NCBI GenBank assembly: GCA_947625645.1 | Contig: CANQPE010000010.1 | Span: 1 to 40,356, forward strand | Direction of reading: 5' to 3' | Length of the DNA stretch: 40,356 nt | Origin: an uncultured Clostridia bacterium | GTDB taxonomy: Bacteria > Bacillota > Clostridia > TANB77 > CAG-508 | Shown: positions 24,558 to 32,163 of the stretch, in pieces | Numbering within the stretch: position 1 is the first letter of the stretch | Layout of the letters: every line of letters begins with the position of its first letter | Translations under genes and position numbers: made by a program | The notes under the pieces: model-generated | The model's database searches: none | Seen by the model: only the letters and a program-made list of their open reading frames with translations | What the model was told of the DNA's origin: nothing

Positions 24558-25244
24558 TTACTCACCATCCTCATAAATATATAAATTCGGCAAAATTTTT
24601 AAAAACGGTTTTGCATTCTTAATCCCTTTGATTAAAACTAATTTTTGAATGTCACCTTTTCTGGAAGAAACAAACTGAATTTCTTTAGGTTCAATTTTAT
24701 ATTCACGCATAACAGAACAAATATCAACCAATCTCTCTGGATGATGAATCATATAAAATTCACCTTGGTCTTTTAGCATATCTTTCGCAACACAAATAAA
24801 GTCTTCCAAGGTTGCCGTCATTTCATGCCTTGCAATACTTTTATTTTCTGTTTCATTGACAACCCCTGTCCCCTTTTTCTTATATGGTGGATTGGTAACC
24901 ACCACATCAAAAAATTGCTTTGGATAGTAAGACTCTAGCTGTAAAATTGTATCGCAAATGATTTCAAATCGATCTTCTAAATGGTTATACGCTATGCTTC
25001 TTTTCGCCATATCACATACTTCTTTTTGAATTTCTATTCCCACTACTTTTTTTAATTCCGTTTTTCCACATAACAAAGTAGGAATAATGCCACTGCCTGT
25101 CCCTAAATCTAAAACATAACTATCTTTTTTGATATTTTTTGCAAAATTTGCTAGTAAAACAGCATCAATTCCAAAACAAAACCATTCTTTATTTTGAATA
25201 ATTTTGAAACCATTGATGCCTAAGTCATCCATTCTTTCTTCCAC
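24558..25244 (-). CDS. TrmN6/YabB-type tRNA1(Val) adenine-N6 methyltransferase
   Basis: About 228 aa. A class I SAM-dependent methyltransferase: VLDLGTGSGIIPTLL binds SAM and VVTNPPYKK is the NPPY motif of N6-adenine methylases. FGIDAVLLANFA upstream is typical of the YabB/TrmN6 group, which modifies A37 of tRNA-Val. The chosen GTG start (25244) has AGGTG six bases upstream; the track's GTG at 25253 is part of that site, and an ATG at 25232 is another possibility. Pairing with rsmI matches the yabB-yabC order seen in Bacillus. Confidence 0.88.
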   Translation of the reverse strand: MEERMDDLGINGFKIIQNKEWFCFGIDAVLLANFAKNIKKDSYVLDLGTGSGIIPTLLCGKTELKKVVGIEIQKEVCDMAKRSIAYNHLEDRFEIICDTILQLESYYPKQFFDVVVTNPPYKKKGTGVVNETENKSIARHEMTATLEDFICVAKDMLKDQGEFYMIHHPERLVDICSVMREYKIEPKEIQFVSSRKGDIQKLVLIKGIKNAKPFLKILPNLYIYEDGE

Positions 25245-25321
25245 TCGTTTCACCTACACTTTATTCTTGTTCTTACATATTATATATCAAATATGATGAT
25301 TTTTCAAGGAGGAGATTGCAC

Positions 25322-25513
25322 ATGGAAGATGAACCACACAAATTGCTATATATTGAAAATAATACTAGAGGAGAAACACAAGAGAAAAAAAAGAAATTTT
25401 GCTTTAATGAGTATAAAAAAAACACTCTACATTCATTACATGAAGTAGAATATTTTTTACACAATTGTAATAAAGCAATTCATTGTATAAAATTTTACCA
25501 ATTTTTTAAGTAG
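25322..25513 (+). CDS. Small 63-aa protein of unknown function
   Basis: The ATG at 25322 follows a perfect AAGGAGG at seven bases, the strongest ribosome binding site in the region, and the product (MEDEPHKLLYIENN..., then EYKKNTLHSLHEVEYFL) is charged with one short helix and a C-terminal aromatic-basic tail FYQFFK. I have an impression of similar short proteins in related Clostridia but know no function. The track starts it at a TTG six bases earlier. It is divergent from trmN6 and convergent with the GerMN gene. A minus-strand ORF at 25273-25464 overlaps it and is a shadow. Confidence 0.6.
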   Translation: MEDEPHKLLYIENNTRGETQEKKKKFCFNEYKKNTLHSLHEVEYFLHNCNKAIHCIKFYQFFK

Positions 25514-25535
25514 TGGCACATGTCACTACTTATGT
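25506..25535. terminator. Hairpin between the 63-aa gene and the GerMN gene
   Basis: AAGTAGTG (25508-25515) and CACTACTT (25524-25531) form an 8-bp stem with an 8-nt loop at the junction of two converging genes. It covers the stop codon of the 63-aa ORF. The T-run is weak on both sides. Confidence 0.45.
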
Positions 25536-26080
25536 GTTTCCAAAACTTTTCTTACATACACGCCTTCTAATGCTTCATTTGGCTGTCCATCAACCAAAAA
25601 TTTCACTTGATTAATTTCCGTTAATTCTGTCATGGTATTGACAATGGTATCAATCATTTTTTCTTTTGTTATTTTTTCATCTATGACATTTGATATTATG
25701 TCAGCACTTACATCCAATACCAAACAATCTCCTTCTGTATAAGCTTTATTTAGTTTCGTATTTTCTGGAATTGCCCTTGTTAACTTATCATTTTTTGGTC
25801 CCTGGATTAATAATTCCATCAGTTTATCATAAGGTAACTGTAATAATTCTTTAATGTCAATTAGCCTTGCCTCTGGATAAATGTCACCTGTTTCTTTCTC
25901 AATAAAGTACAAACTTACAATAGTTTGTCTTGATTGTTCTTCTGTAATTTCTTGTTCTGGTGTGTATTCTAACATTTCATTTCCCTCTTGCTTTTTGGCA
26001 TAACGTATTCCAAAATACCCTCCTAGAATAATTAAGATAAATAAAATTGAGAAAATAATAACTGTTTTTTGCTTTTTCAT
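25526..26080 (-). CDS. Membrane-anchored GerMN-domain protein
   Basis: 184 aa. Residues 6-28 are a single membrane anchor (TVIIFSILFILIILGGYFG). The rest is one GerMN domain: VSLYFIEKETGDIYPEAR, ELLIQGPKNDKLTRAIPENTKL and LVLDVSADI follow the pattern of germination/sporulation protein GerM, a cell-envelope protein of sporulating cells. The protein has only one GerMN repeat, where GerM has two, so it is a GerM relative and not clearly GerM itself. The GGAGGGGG site is close to the ATG. Confidence 0.8.
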   Translation of the reverse strand: MKKQKTVIIFSILFILIILGGYFGIRYAKKQEGNEMLEYTPEQEITEEQSRQTIVSLYFIEKETGDIYPEARLIDIKELLQLPYDKLMELLIQGPKNDKLTRAIPENTKLNKAYTEGDCLVLDVSADIISNVIDEKITKEKMIDTIVNTMTELTEINQVKFLVDGQPNEALEGVYVRKVLETHK

Positions 26081-26198
26081 ATGACCCCCTCCGTTTATAC
26101 AATGTATGTCTTGTTTGTCCCTTTTAGAACTTTTGCATTATAAGATTTTTTCTTTTATAAACGCCTTTTATAGGTCATCTTTTCCCAGTTATTTCCAT

Positions 26199-26227
26199 TT
26201 GACAAATTTGGTTTTTCCGTATACAAT
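26199..26227 (+). promoter_or_regulatory. Promoter of the dehydratase activase gene
   Basis: TTGACA (26199-26204) and TACAAT (26222-26227) separated by 17 bp, almost a perfect sigma-A promoter, about 65 bp before the ATG. Confidence 0.8.
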
Positions 26228-26291
26228 AAAGGTGATTGGTTAATAAGTTCCAACTGTTAAAAACTTAAATTCATAAAGTGAGGATGTATTC

Positions 26292-29200
26292 ATGAAAACG
26301 ATATTACATGTTGGTTTAGATGTTGGTTCAACAACCGTAAAAATTGTTGTTTTGGACCAAGAATTGAATATGATATATTCCAATTATCAGAGGCATTTTT
26401 CTGATACCAAAAATACAGTTTGTCAGGTCTTAGAAGACTTGATAAAAAAATATCCAGACTGTTCCTTTACTCTTGCTTTAACTGGTTCTGGAGCCATGTC
26501 TGCTAGCCGTTTTTTAGATGTCAATTTCATCCAAGAAGTTGTCTCTTGCAAACGTGTTGTGGAACGCTATATTCCGCAAACAGATGTAGTCATTGAATTA
26601 GGTGGTGAAGATGCTAAAATTATCTATTTCGATCAATCTATTGAACAACGTATGAATGGTACTTGTGCTGGTGGAACTGGTGCGTTTTTAGACCAAATGG
26701 CTTCTTTACTACATACGGATACAGCAGGTTTAAACGAACTTGCTAAAACTTACCAAACAATTTACCCCATTGCTTCTCGTTGCGGTGTTTTTGCAAAAAC
26801 AGACATACAACCATTAATTAATGAAGGTGCTGCAAAAGAAGACATTGCCGCTTCTATATTTCAAGCCGTTGTCAATCAAACCATTAGTGGCTTAGCTTGT
26901 GGTAGACCAATCCGTGGTAATGTAGCTTTTTTAGGTGGTCCTTTAAATTATTTATCCGAATTAAGACGTCGTTTTATTGAAACCTTGCATTTAACGCCTG
27001 AACAAGTCATTGTTCCAGAAGAAGCTCATTTACTTGTGGCAAAAGGTGCTGCTCTTGATTCTTTAGAAACTCCTGTTATTTCTAAAGAAGAATTAAAACA
27101 AAAAATTGAAACATTAAAAATTTCTCAAGATACAACAACCAAACCTTTAGAAGCCCTTTTTGCCAATGATGCAGAATATGATGCATTTAAAACACGTCAT
27201 GATAAAGCTAAAATTGGCAGAAACTCCTTAGAAACGTATGAAGGTGACTGTTATTTAGGAATTGATGCAGGTTCTACCACCACCAAACTTGCCTTAATTG
27301 ATAAAGAAGGCAAATTGCTGTATTCCCTATATGGAAGTAATGAAGGAAATCCTTTAAAAAGTGTTATGGGTATGTTAAAAGAGCTTTATGCCGCATTGCC
27401 TGAAAAAGCCATTTTACGTTACAGTGGTGTAACAGGGTATGGAGAAAAATTAATCCAAACTGCTTTACATGTGGATTTGAACGAAATTGAAACCATTGCA
27501 CATTACACTGCAGCAAAACAATTTGAACCTGATGTCACTGCCATTATCGATATTGGCGGACAAGATATGAAATATATTAAGCTTAAAAATGGAGCCATTG
27601 ATAATATTATGCTAAACGAAGCTTGTTCTTCTGGTTGTGGTTCTTTTATTGAAACCTTTAGCAAAAGTTTAAACTTAGAAATTGAAACTTTTGTGAAGGA
27701 AGCCATCCAATCTAAGCGACCAGTAGACTTAGGTTCTAGATGTACGGTATTTATGAATTCCAAAATTAAACAAGCACAAAAAGAAGGTTATTCAGTAGGG
27801 GACATTTCCAGTGGTTTGTCTTACTCTGTCATTAAAAATGCCATTCAAAAAGTTATGAAAGTCCGTGACACAGAAACCCTTGGTGACCATATTGTTGTAC
27901 AAGGTGGTACTTTTTATAACGATGCGGTTTTGCGTGCATTTGAAAAAATTGTTGGAAAAAATGTCATCCGTCCGGATATTGCTGGGTTGATGGGTGCTTA
28001 TGGTATGGCACTACTTTCTAAAGAACAATATGAAGCTAATTTAGATATGACGTACCGCTCTACCATTTTAAAAACAGAGGAATTAGATCACTTAGAAATT
28101 AAAGTAACTCATACCAGATGCAACAACTGTGAAAATCATTGCAAATTAACCATAAACCGTTTTAGTAATGGTGCCATCCATATTTCTGGAAACCGTTGTG
28201 AAAAAGGGGCCGGTATTGTTTCTGGAAATCAAAATTTGCCAAATTTAGTACAATATAAATATAAACGTTTATTTGATTATACCCCTTTAGCAGAATCTGA
28301 AGCAAAACGTGGAACCATTGGTATCCCTAGAGTTCTAAATATGTATGAAGATTATCCTTTCTGGTTTACTTTTTTCACAAATTTAGGGTTCCGTGTTATT
28401 ATTTCTGAAAAAAGTACAAGAAAGACATATGAAAAAGGTATGGAATCTATGCCTTCTGAATCTGTGTGTTACCCTGCTAAACTTTCCCATGGCCACATAG
28501 AAAGTTTATTAGAGCAAGGAATTACAACCATCTTTTATCCTTGCATGCCATATTCGCGAAAAGAATATGAAAAGGCAGATAACCATTATAATTGCCCCAT
28601 TGTCATATCCTATTCTGAAGTGTTAAAAAATAATGTAGAAGGACTAAAACAAAAAGCGGTTAAATTTATCAATCCTTTCCTACCTTTTGATAAAAAGAAT
28701 TTAGCAAACAGAGTATTAGAATTGCCTGAATTTGAAGAATATCATTTTACAAAAGATGAATTACTTGTGGCTGCTGAAAAGGCAGAAGAAGAATATCAAC
28801 ACTTTAAACAAGACATTCGTCAAAAAGGGCTCGAAACCGTAAAATATATTGAAGAAAACCATTTACGCGGAATTGTTTTGGCAGGTAGACCTTACCATGT
28901 TGACCCAGAAATTAACCATGGTATTGATACTTTAATTACCTCTCTTGGGCTATGCGTTTTAACAGAAGACAGTGTTTCTGATAAAGCAGAAGCCAAACGT
29001 CCTATTCGTGTGGTAGACCAATGGGTTTTCCATGCTAGACTATATGCTGCCGCTGATTTTGTTGGAAGGCACGACTTTTTGGAATTGGTTCAACTAAATT
29101 CCTTTGGTTGTGGTGTGGATGCTGTTACAACAGATCAAGTAGAAGAAATTTTGTCTAGCTATGATAAAATGTATACGTTAATTAAAATAGATGAAGTCAA

Positions 29201-30620
29201 CAATTTAGGTGCTGTGCGTATTCGTATTCGTTCTCTTTTGGCAAGTATGAATAAGCGTATTCAAGAAAAAGAAACCGAAAAAGCTACTGGAGCTTATGAT
29301 ATTCATAAAAAAATCTTTACAAAAGATATGCGTAAAGACTATACCATTTTAATGCCTCAAATGGCTCCTATTCACTTTGAATTGTTAGAAGCTGCCGTTG
29401 GGTCTTGTGGGTACCATGTAAAATTGCTAAAAGATTGCACGAGCCATACCGTAGAAACTGGTTTAAAATATGTAAATAATGATGCTTGCTATCCTTCTAT
29501 TTTGACCACTGGACAATTTATTGAAGCCTTACAGTCTGGTGAATATGATGTGAATAAAACGGCCATTATCATGTCACAAACTGGTGGTGGTTGTAGGGCA
29601 ACAAACTACATAGGATTTATCCGCAAAGCTTTAAAAGATGCTGGCTTTGAAAATGTTCCGGTTATTTCGTTTAACATAGTCGGTATGGAAAAAATGCCTG
29701 GTTTTCAGTTAACACCTAAATTAATTGAAAAGTTAATCAAGTGTGTTATTTATGGTGATTTATTACAAAAAATGTTGACCAAAAACAGAGCCTATGAAAT
29801 TCATAAAGGTGAAACAGAAGCGCTCTTCCATTCATGGATGGAAAAATGCAAAAAACTGTTGATAAAATCAACTAATAAAGAGTTTAAACAAAGTATTTAC
29901 GATATTGTAAATGATTTTGAAAAAATTGAATTGGATGTTAACTTGCAAAAGCCTAAAGTAGGAATTGTAGGAGAAGTTTTAATTAAATATCATCCTTTTG
30001 GTAATAATTTTGTTGCTGACCTTTTAGAAAAAGAGGGCGCGGAAGTTATTCTCCCTGATTTCATGGGATTTGTCAAATTTATGGCAACCCATAAAATTAC
30101 ATTCCACCAATTGTTAAATACCAATAAAACTTCTTCTAAAATTAGTAAAATTGCAATTAATTTAATTGACTTATTAGAAAAAGATGTGCGTTTCGCATTA
30201 GAAACTTCTCAAAAGAATTATCTTATGCCTTGTGATATTTGGCACTTAGAAAATCAAGTCAAAGATGTGCTATCCATTGGTAACCAAACTGGTGAAGGAT
30301 GGTTCTTAACAGCAGAAATGATAGAATATATTGAAAATGGGATTCCCAATATTATTTGTGTACAGCCATTTGCTTGCTTACCAAACCATGTTGTAGGAAA
30401 AGGTGTGATAAAAACCATTCGAGAAAAATACCCAGATGCCAACATCTCTCCTGTTGACTATGACCCTGGTGCAAGCGAGTCCAACCAGACCAACCGTATC
30501 AAACTTTTGATGACGGTTGCCAAAGATAACTTAAAACAGAAAAATTTAGAGAAAAAAGCCATTGACCGCGAAAATACAACACCTCAAAAAACAAATACAA
30601 CCCCTAGCGTTTCTAGCTAG
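26292..30620 (+). CDS. 2-hydroxyacyl-CoA dehydratase activase fused to a D-component-like domain
   Basis: 1442 aa. Two ASKHA-type ATPase domains of the BadF/HgdC type lie in tandem: GLDVGSTTVKIVVLD (about 8-22) with NGTCAGGTGAFLDQM and SRCGVFAKTDIQ; then GIDAGSTTTKLALID (about 322) with NEACSSGCGSFIETF and SRCTVFMNSKI. Cysteines in each give the [4Fe-4S] cluster. From about 600 there is a Cys-rich segment (TRCNNCENHCK, GNRCEKGAG) and the DUF2229 and HgdB-like part (PSESVCYPAKLSHGH, NNDACYPSILTTGQ). These giant proteins are known in anaerobic Firmicutes; their substrate is unknown, and they may drive radical or low-potential electron steps. The tail (TTPQKTNTTPSVSS) is low-complexity. GAGGA precedes the ATG. 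Confidence 0.9.
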   Translation: MKTILHVGLDVGSTTVKIVVLDQELNMIYSNYQRHFSDTKNTVCQVLEDLIKKYPDCSFTLALTGSGAMSASRFLDVNFIQEVVSCKRVVERYIPQTDVVIELGGEDAKIIYFDQSIEQRMNGTCAGGTGAFLDQMASLLHTDTAGLNELAKTYQTIYPIASRCGVFAKTDIQPLINEGAAKEDIAASIFQAVVNQTISGLACGRPIRGNVAFLGGPLNYLSELRRRFIETLHLTPEQVIVPEEAHLLVAKGAALDSLETPVISKEELKQKIETLKISQDTTTKPLEALFANDAEYDAFKTRHDKAKIGRNSLETYEGDCYLGIDAGSTTTKLALIDKEGKLLYSLYGSNEGNPLKSVMGMLKELYAALPEKAILRYSGVTGYGEKLIQTALHVDLNEIETIAHYTAAKQFEPDVTAIIDIGGQDMKYIKLKNGAIDNIMLNEACSSGCGSFIETFSKSLNLEIETFVKEAIQSKRPVDLGSRCTVFMNSKIKQAQKEGYSVGDISSGLSYSVIKNAIQKVMKVRDTETLGDHIVVQGGTFYNDAVLRAFEKIVGKNVIRPDIAGLMGAYGMALLSKEQYEANLDMTYRSTILKTEELDHLEIKVTHTRCNNCENHCKLTINRFSNGAIHISGNRCEKGAGIVSGNQNLPNLVQYKYKRLFDYTPLAESEAKRGTIGIPRVLNMYEDYPFWFTFFTNLGFRVIISEKSTRKTYEKGMESMPSESVCYPAKLSHGHIESLLEQGITTIFYPCMPYSRKEYEKADNHYNCPIVISYSEVLKNNVEGLKQKAVKFINPFLPFDKKNLANRVLELPEFEEYHFTKDELLVAAEKAEEEYQHFKQDIRQKGLETVKYIEENHLRGIVLAGRPYHVDPEINHGIDTLITSLGLCVLTEDSVSDKAEAKRPIRVVDQWVFHARLYAAADFVGRHDFLELVQLNSFGCGVDAVTTDQVEEILSSYDKMYTLIKIDEVNNLGAVRIRIRSLLASMNKRIQEKETEKATGAYDIHKKIFTKDMRKDYTILMPQMAPIHFELLEAAVGSCGYHVKLLKDCTSHTVETGLKYVNNDACYPSILTTGQFIEALQSGEYDVNKTAIIMSQTGGGCRATNYIGFIRKALKDAGFENVPVISFNIVGMEKMPGFQLTPKLIEKLIKCVIYGDLLQKMLTKNRAYEIHKGETEALFHSWMEKCKKLLIKSTNKEFKQSIYDIVNDFEKIELDVNLQKPKVGIVGEVLIKYHPFGNNFVADLLEKEGAEVILPDFMGFVKFMATHKITFHQLLNTNKTSSKISKIAINLIDLLEKDVRFALETSQKNYLMPCDIWHLENQVKDVLSIGNQTGEGWFLTAEMIEYIENGIPNIICVQPFACLPNHVVGKGVIKTIREKYPDANISPVDYDPGASESNQTNRIKLLMTVAKDNLKQKNLEKKAIDRENTTPQKTNTTPSVSS

Positions 30621-30634
30621 GGGTTATTCCTTTT
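30599..30634 (+). terminator. Terminator whose stem contains the stop codon
   Basis: AACCCCTAGC (30599-30608) pairs with GCTAGGGGTT (30616-30625), a 10-bp GC-rich stem with a 7-nt loop. The T-rich tract (CCTTTTT) starts four bases after the stem. The TAG stop codon of the activase (30618-30620) lies inside the 3' arm. Confidence 0.75.
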
Positions 30635-30652
30635 TAAAGATGGTTTTTGTTA

Positions 30653-31990
30653 TTATTTTACATCAAATGACATAACAAAATCTGTGTTTTCACCAAGTTG
30701 CATGTATATGCTTTTTTCTATTTTTGTTGCATCTGTTCCGGTCATATCCTCCATGAGTATCTTTTGAATACTTATGCCTGTTTCATTAGAATATTCTTTT
30801 AACTCAAATTGGTAACGTTGTGGTAATTCCTGCCTGATATATTCTTCAAATTTATCTACATTGTTTTCAAAGTTAGTGGTTCTAAAAGTTTCATCTAGCA
30901 CATTGAAGGCTGCTTGGTAATCTCTGTTATTTAGCATTTTTACCCATTTGTTCACATTGTTTGCTACTTTTTCTTGTGTCGATAATTTCATATATTCTGC
31001 ATCTAATTCTTCATCTGAAAGTGTGTAGTCATCTAGCTGTACGGTATATTCATTCACAGCCGTTTCTTTAAAAATATAGATATTATTATATTGATCTTTA
31101 CATACATATTCATTATAATCTTTATAATGGTTGCTTAAATAACTACTTATTTCTATTTGTGCTAATTCTGTTTTATTTTTATTCAAATATGCTTCATAAT
31201 TTTCTTCACTTCCAAAACGTTTTTCTCTATATTCCGTATCCAAATATTCATACCCTTTGGAAGCATCTGTCAATATAGTAGTCTTAAGTTGATTAAAGTA
31301 AATCACTGTCATTCTTTCATCTGATACGGATAACATTTTAAACTTATTATAATTATTTGCCACAATATATGTATTCGCTATTTGTTCCATATCCTGTGTC
31401 TGCTCTGTATATTCATATTTTTTCAAATATTCCTCTGGAAAAATTGAAAAAGCAGAATTGTGCATATCCAATTTTACAAATAATGTTATTTCTTTTTGGG
31501 CAATATTCAAATATCCTCTCACAAAATATAAATTCATATCATTACTTATTTGATAGACATAAATATCATTTACGGTAATTTCCTCGTATTTCTCAAAGCC
31601 TTCATATTTTTTCATTAATTCTTCCACATTTTCTATATGAAATTCTGCCAGATATGTAGGATCTATAATACTATATAATGCCTCTTGACTCACTTCTTGA
31701 ATTCCTGTATCATCATAAATACCATCTTTAATATATGTAACATATCTTTCTACTAATGTTTGAACAGTATAATACTGATACTTATACTTTACTTTTTCCC
31801 ATTGTGTTATTAGTTCTTGCTCCACATACATATCTTCGTTCTCTTTTGTATATTGTTTTTCATATGGCGTTAATATATCTTGCTCATAAAATAGATTCAA
31901 CACAATTAATATTAAAAAAGCAATAATAATCAAACTTCCTAAAATACAAATCAATATTTTCAATATGTTATATGTTTTTTCCATATTCAT
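30653..31990 (-). CDS. Membrane-anchored protein with repeated NTF2-like segments
   Basis: About 445 aa from the ATG at 31990, which has GAAGGG five bases upstream; the track's 32026 start lies in the end of the giant gene. One membrane segment near residues 12-32 (ILICILGSLIIIAFLILIV), then an extracellular part. Three stretches share a short pattern of aromatic helix and 'Y..LD..YR...F....EEYI' (around 70-180, 190-320 and 345-440), for example GYEYLDTEYREKRFGSEENYEAYL and AFNVLDETFRTTNFENNVDKFEEYI. This is the pattern of NTF2-like folds found in VirB8/TcpC proteins. I infer a surface component of the apparatus encoded upstream; the exact role is unknown. It is the last gene of the four-gene operon. 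Confidence 0.6.
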   Translation of the reverse strand: MNMEKTYNILKILICILGSLIIIAFLILIVLNLFYEQDILTPYEKQYTKENEDMYVEQELITQWEKVKYKYQYYTVQTLVERYVTYIKDGIYDDTGIQEVSQEALYSIIDPTYLAEFHIENVEELMKKYEGFEKYEEITVNDIYVYQISNDMNLYFVRGYLNIAQKEITLFVKLDMHNSAFSIFPEEYLKKYEYTEQTQDMEQIANTYIVANNYNKFKMLSVSDERMTVIYFNQLKTTILTDASKGYEYLDTEYREKRFGSEENYEAYLNKNKTELAQIEISSYLSNHYKDYNEYVCKDQYNNIYIFKETAVNEYTVQLDDYTLSDEELDAEYMKLSTQEKVANNVNKWVKMLNNRDYQAAFNVLDETFRTTNFENNVDKFEEYIRQELPQRYQFELKEYSNETGISIQKILMEDMTGTDATKIEKSIYMQLGENTDFVMSFDVK

Positions 31991-32004
31991 ATATTCCCTT
32001 CTTA

Positions 32005-32163
32005 TTATCTTCCTGGCGCCCTCCAAGCCACATAACCATCCAAATAGCCTTCTACTCGGTGAGGCTGTCCTGACGGATTTGGATTATGTGCACTCCTAAC
32101 ACAACTTGTTTGGTCATAAATCAGTCCATCTCCTACATAAATTACTGTATGTCCATAATTTCC
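32005..32163 (-). pseudogene. Out-of-frame 3' end of the giant gene (NlpC/P60 tail)
   Basis: Starting at 32163, one base into the CGG codon of the main frame, the sequence reads GNYGHTVIYVGDGLIYD and continues for 52 codons to a TAA at 32005. GHTVIYVG is the catalytic-His strand of NlpC/P60 peptidases, directly completing LQPGDVL of the main frame. The next gene starts 15 bp later with its ribosome binding site in the gap, as expected if this is the true end. Either the reads or assembly have one extra base, or the gene carries a real mutation, or the site is a programmed +1 shift. Confidence 0.85.

Noticed and set aside
25273-25464. 63-aa minus-strand ORF
   Set aside because: Antisense to the 63-aa gene at 25322, which has the far better ribosome binding site.
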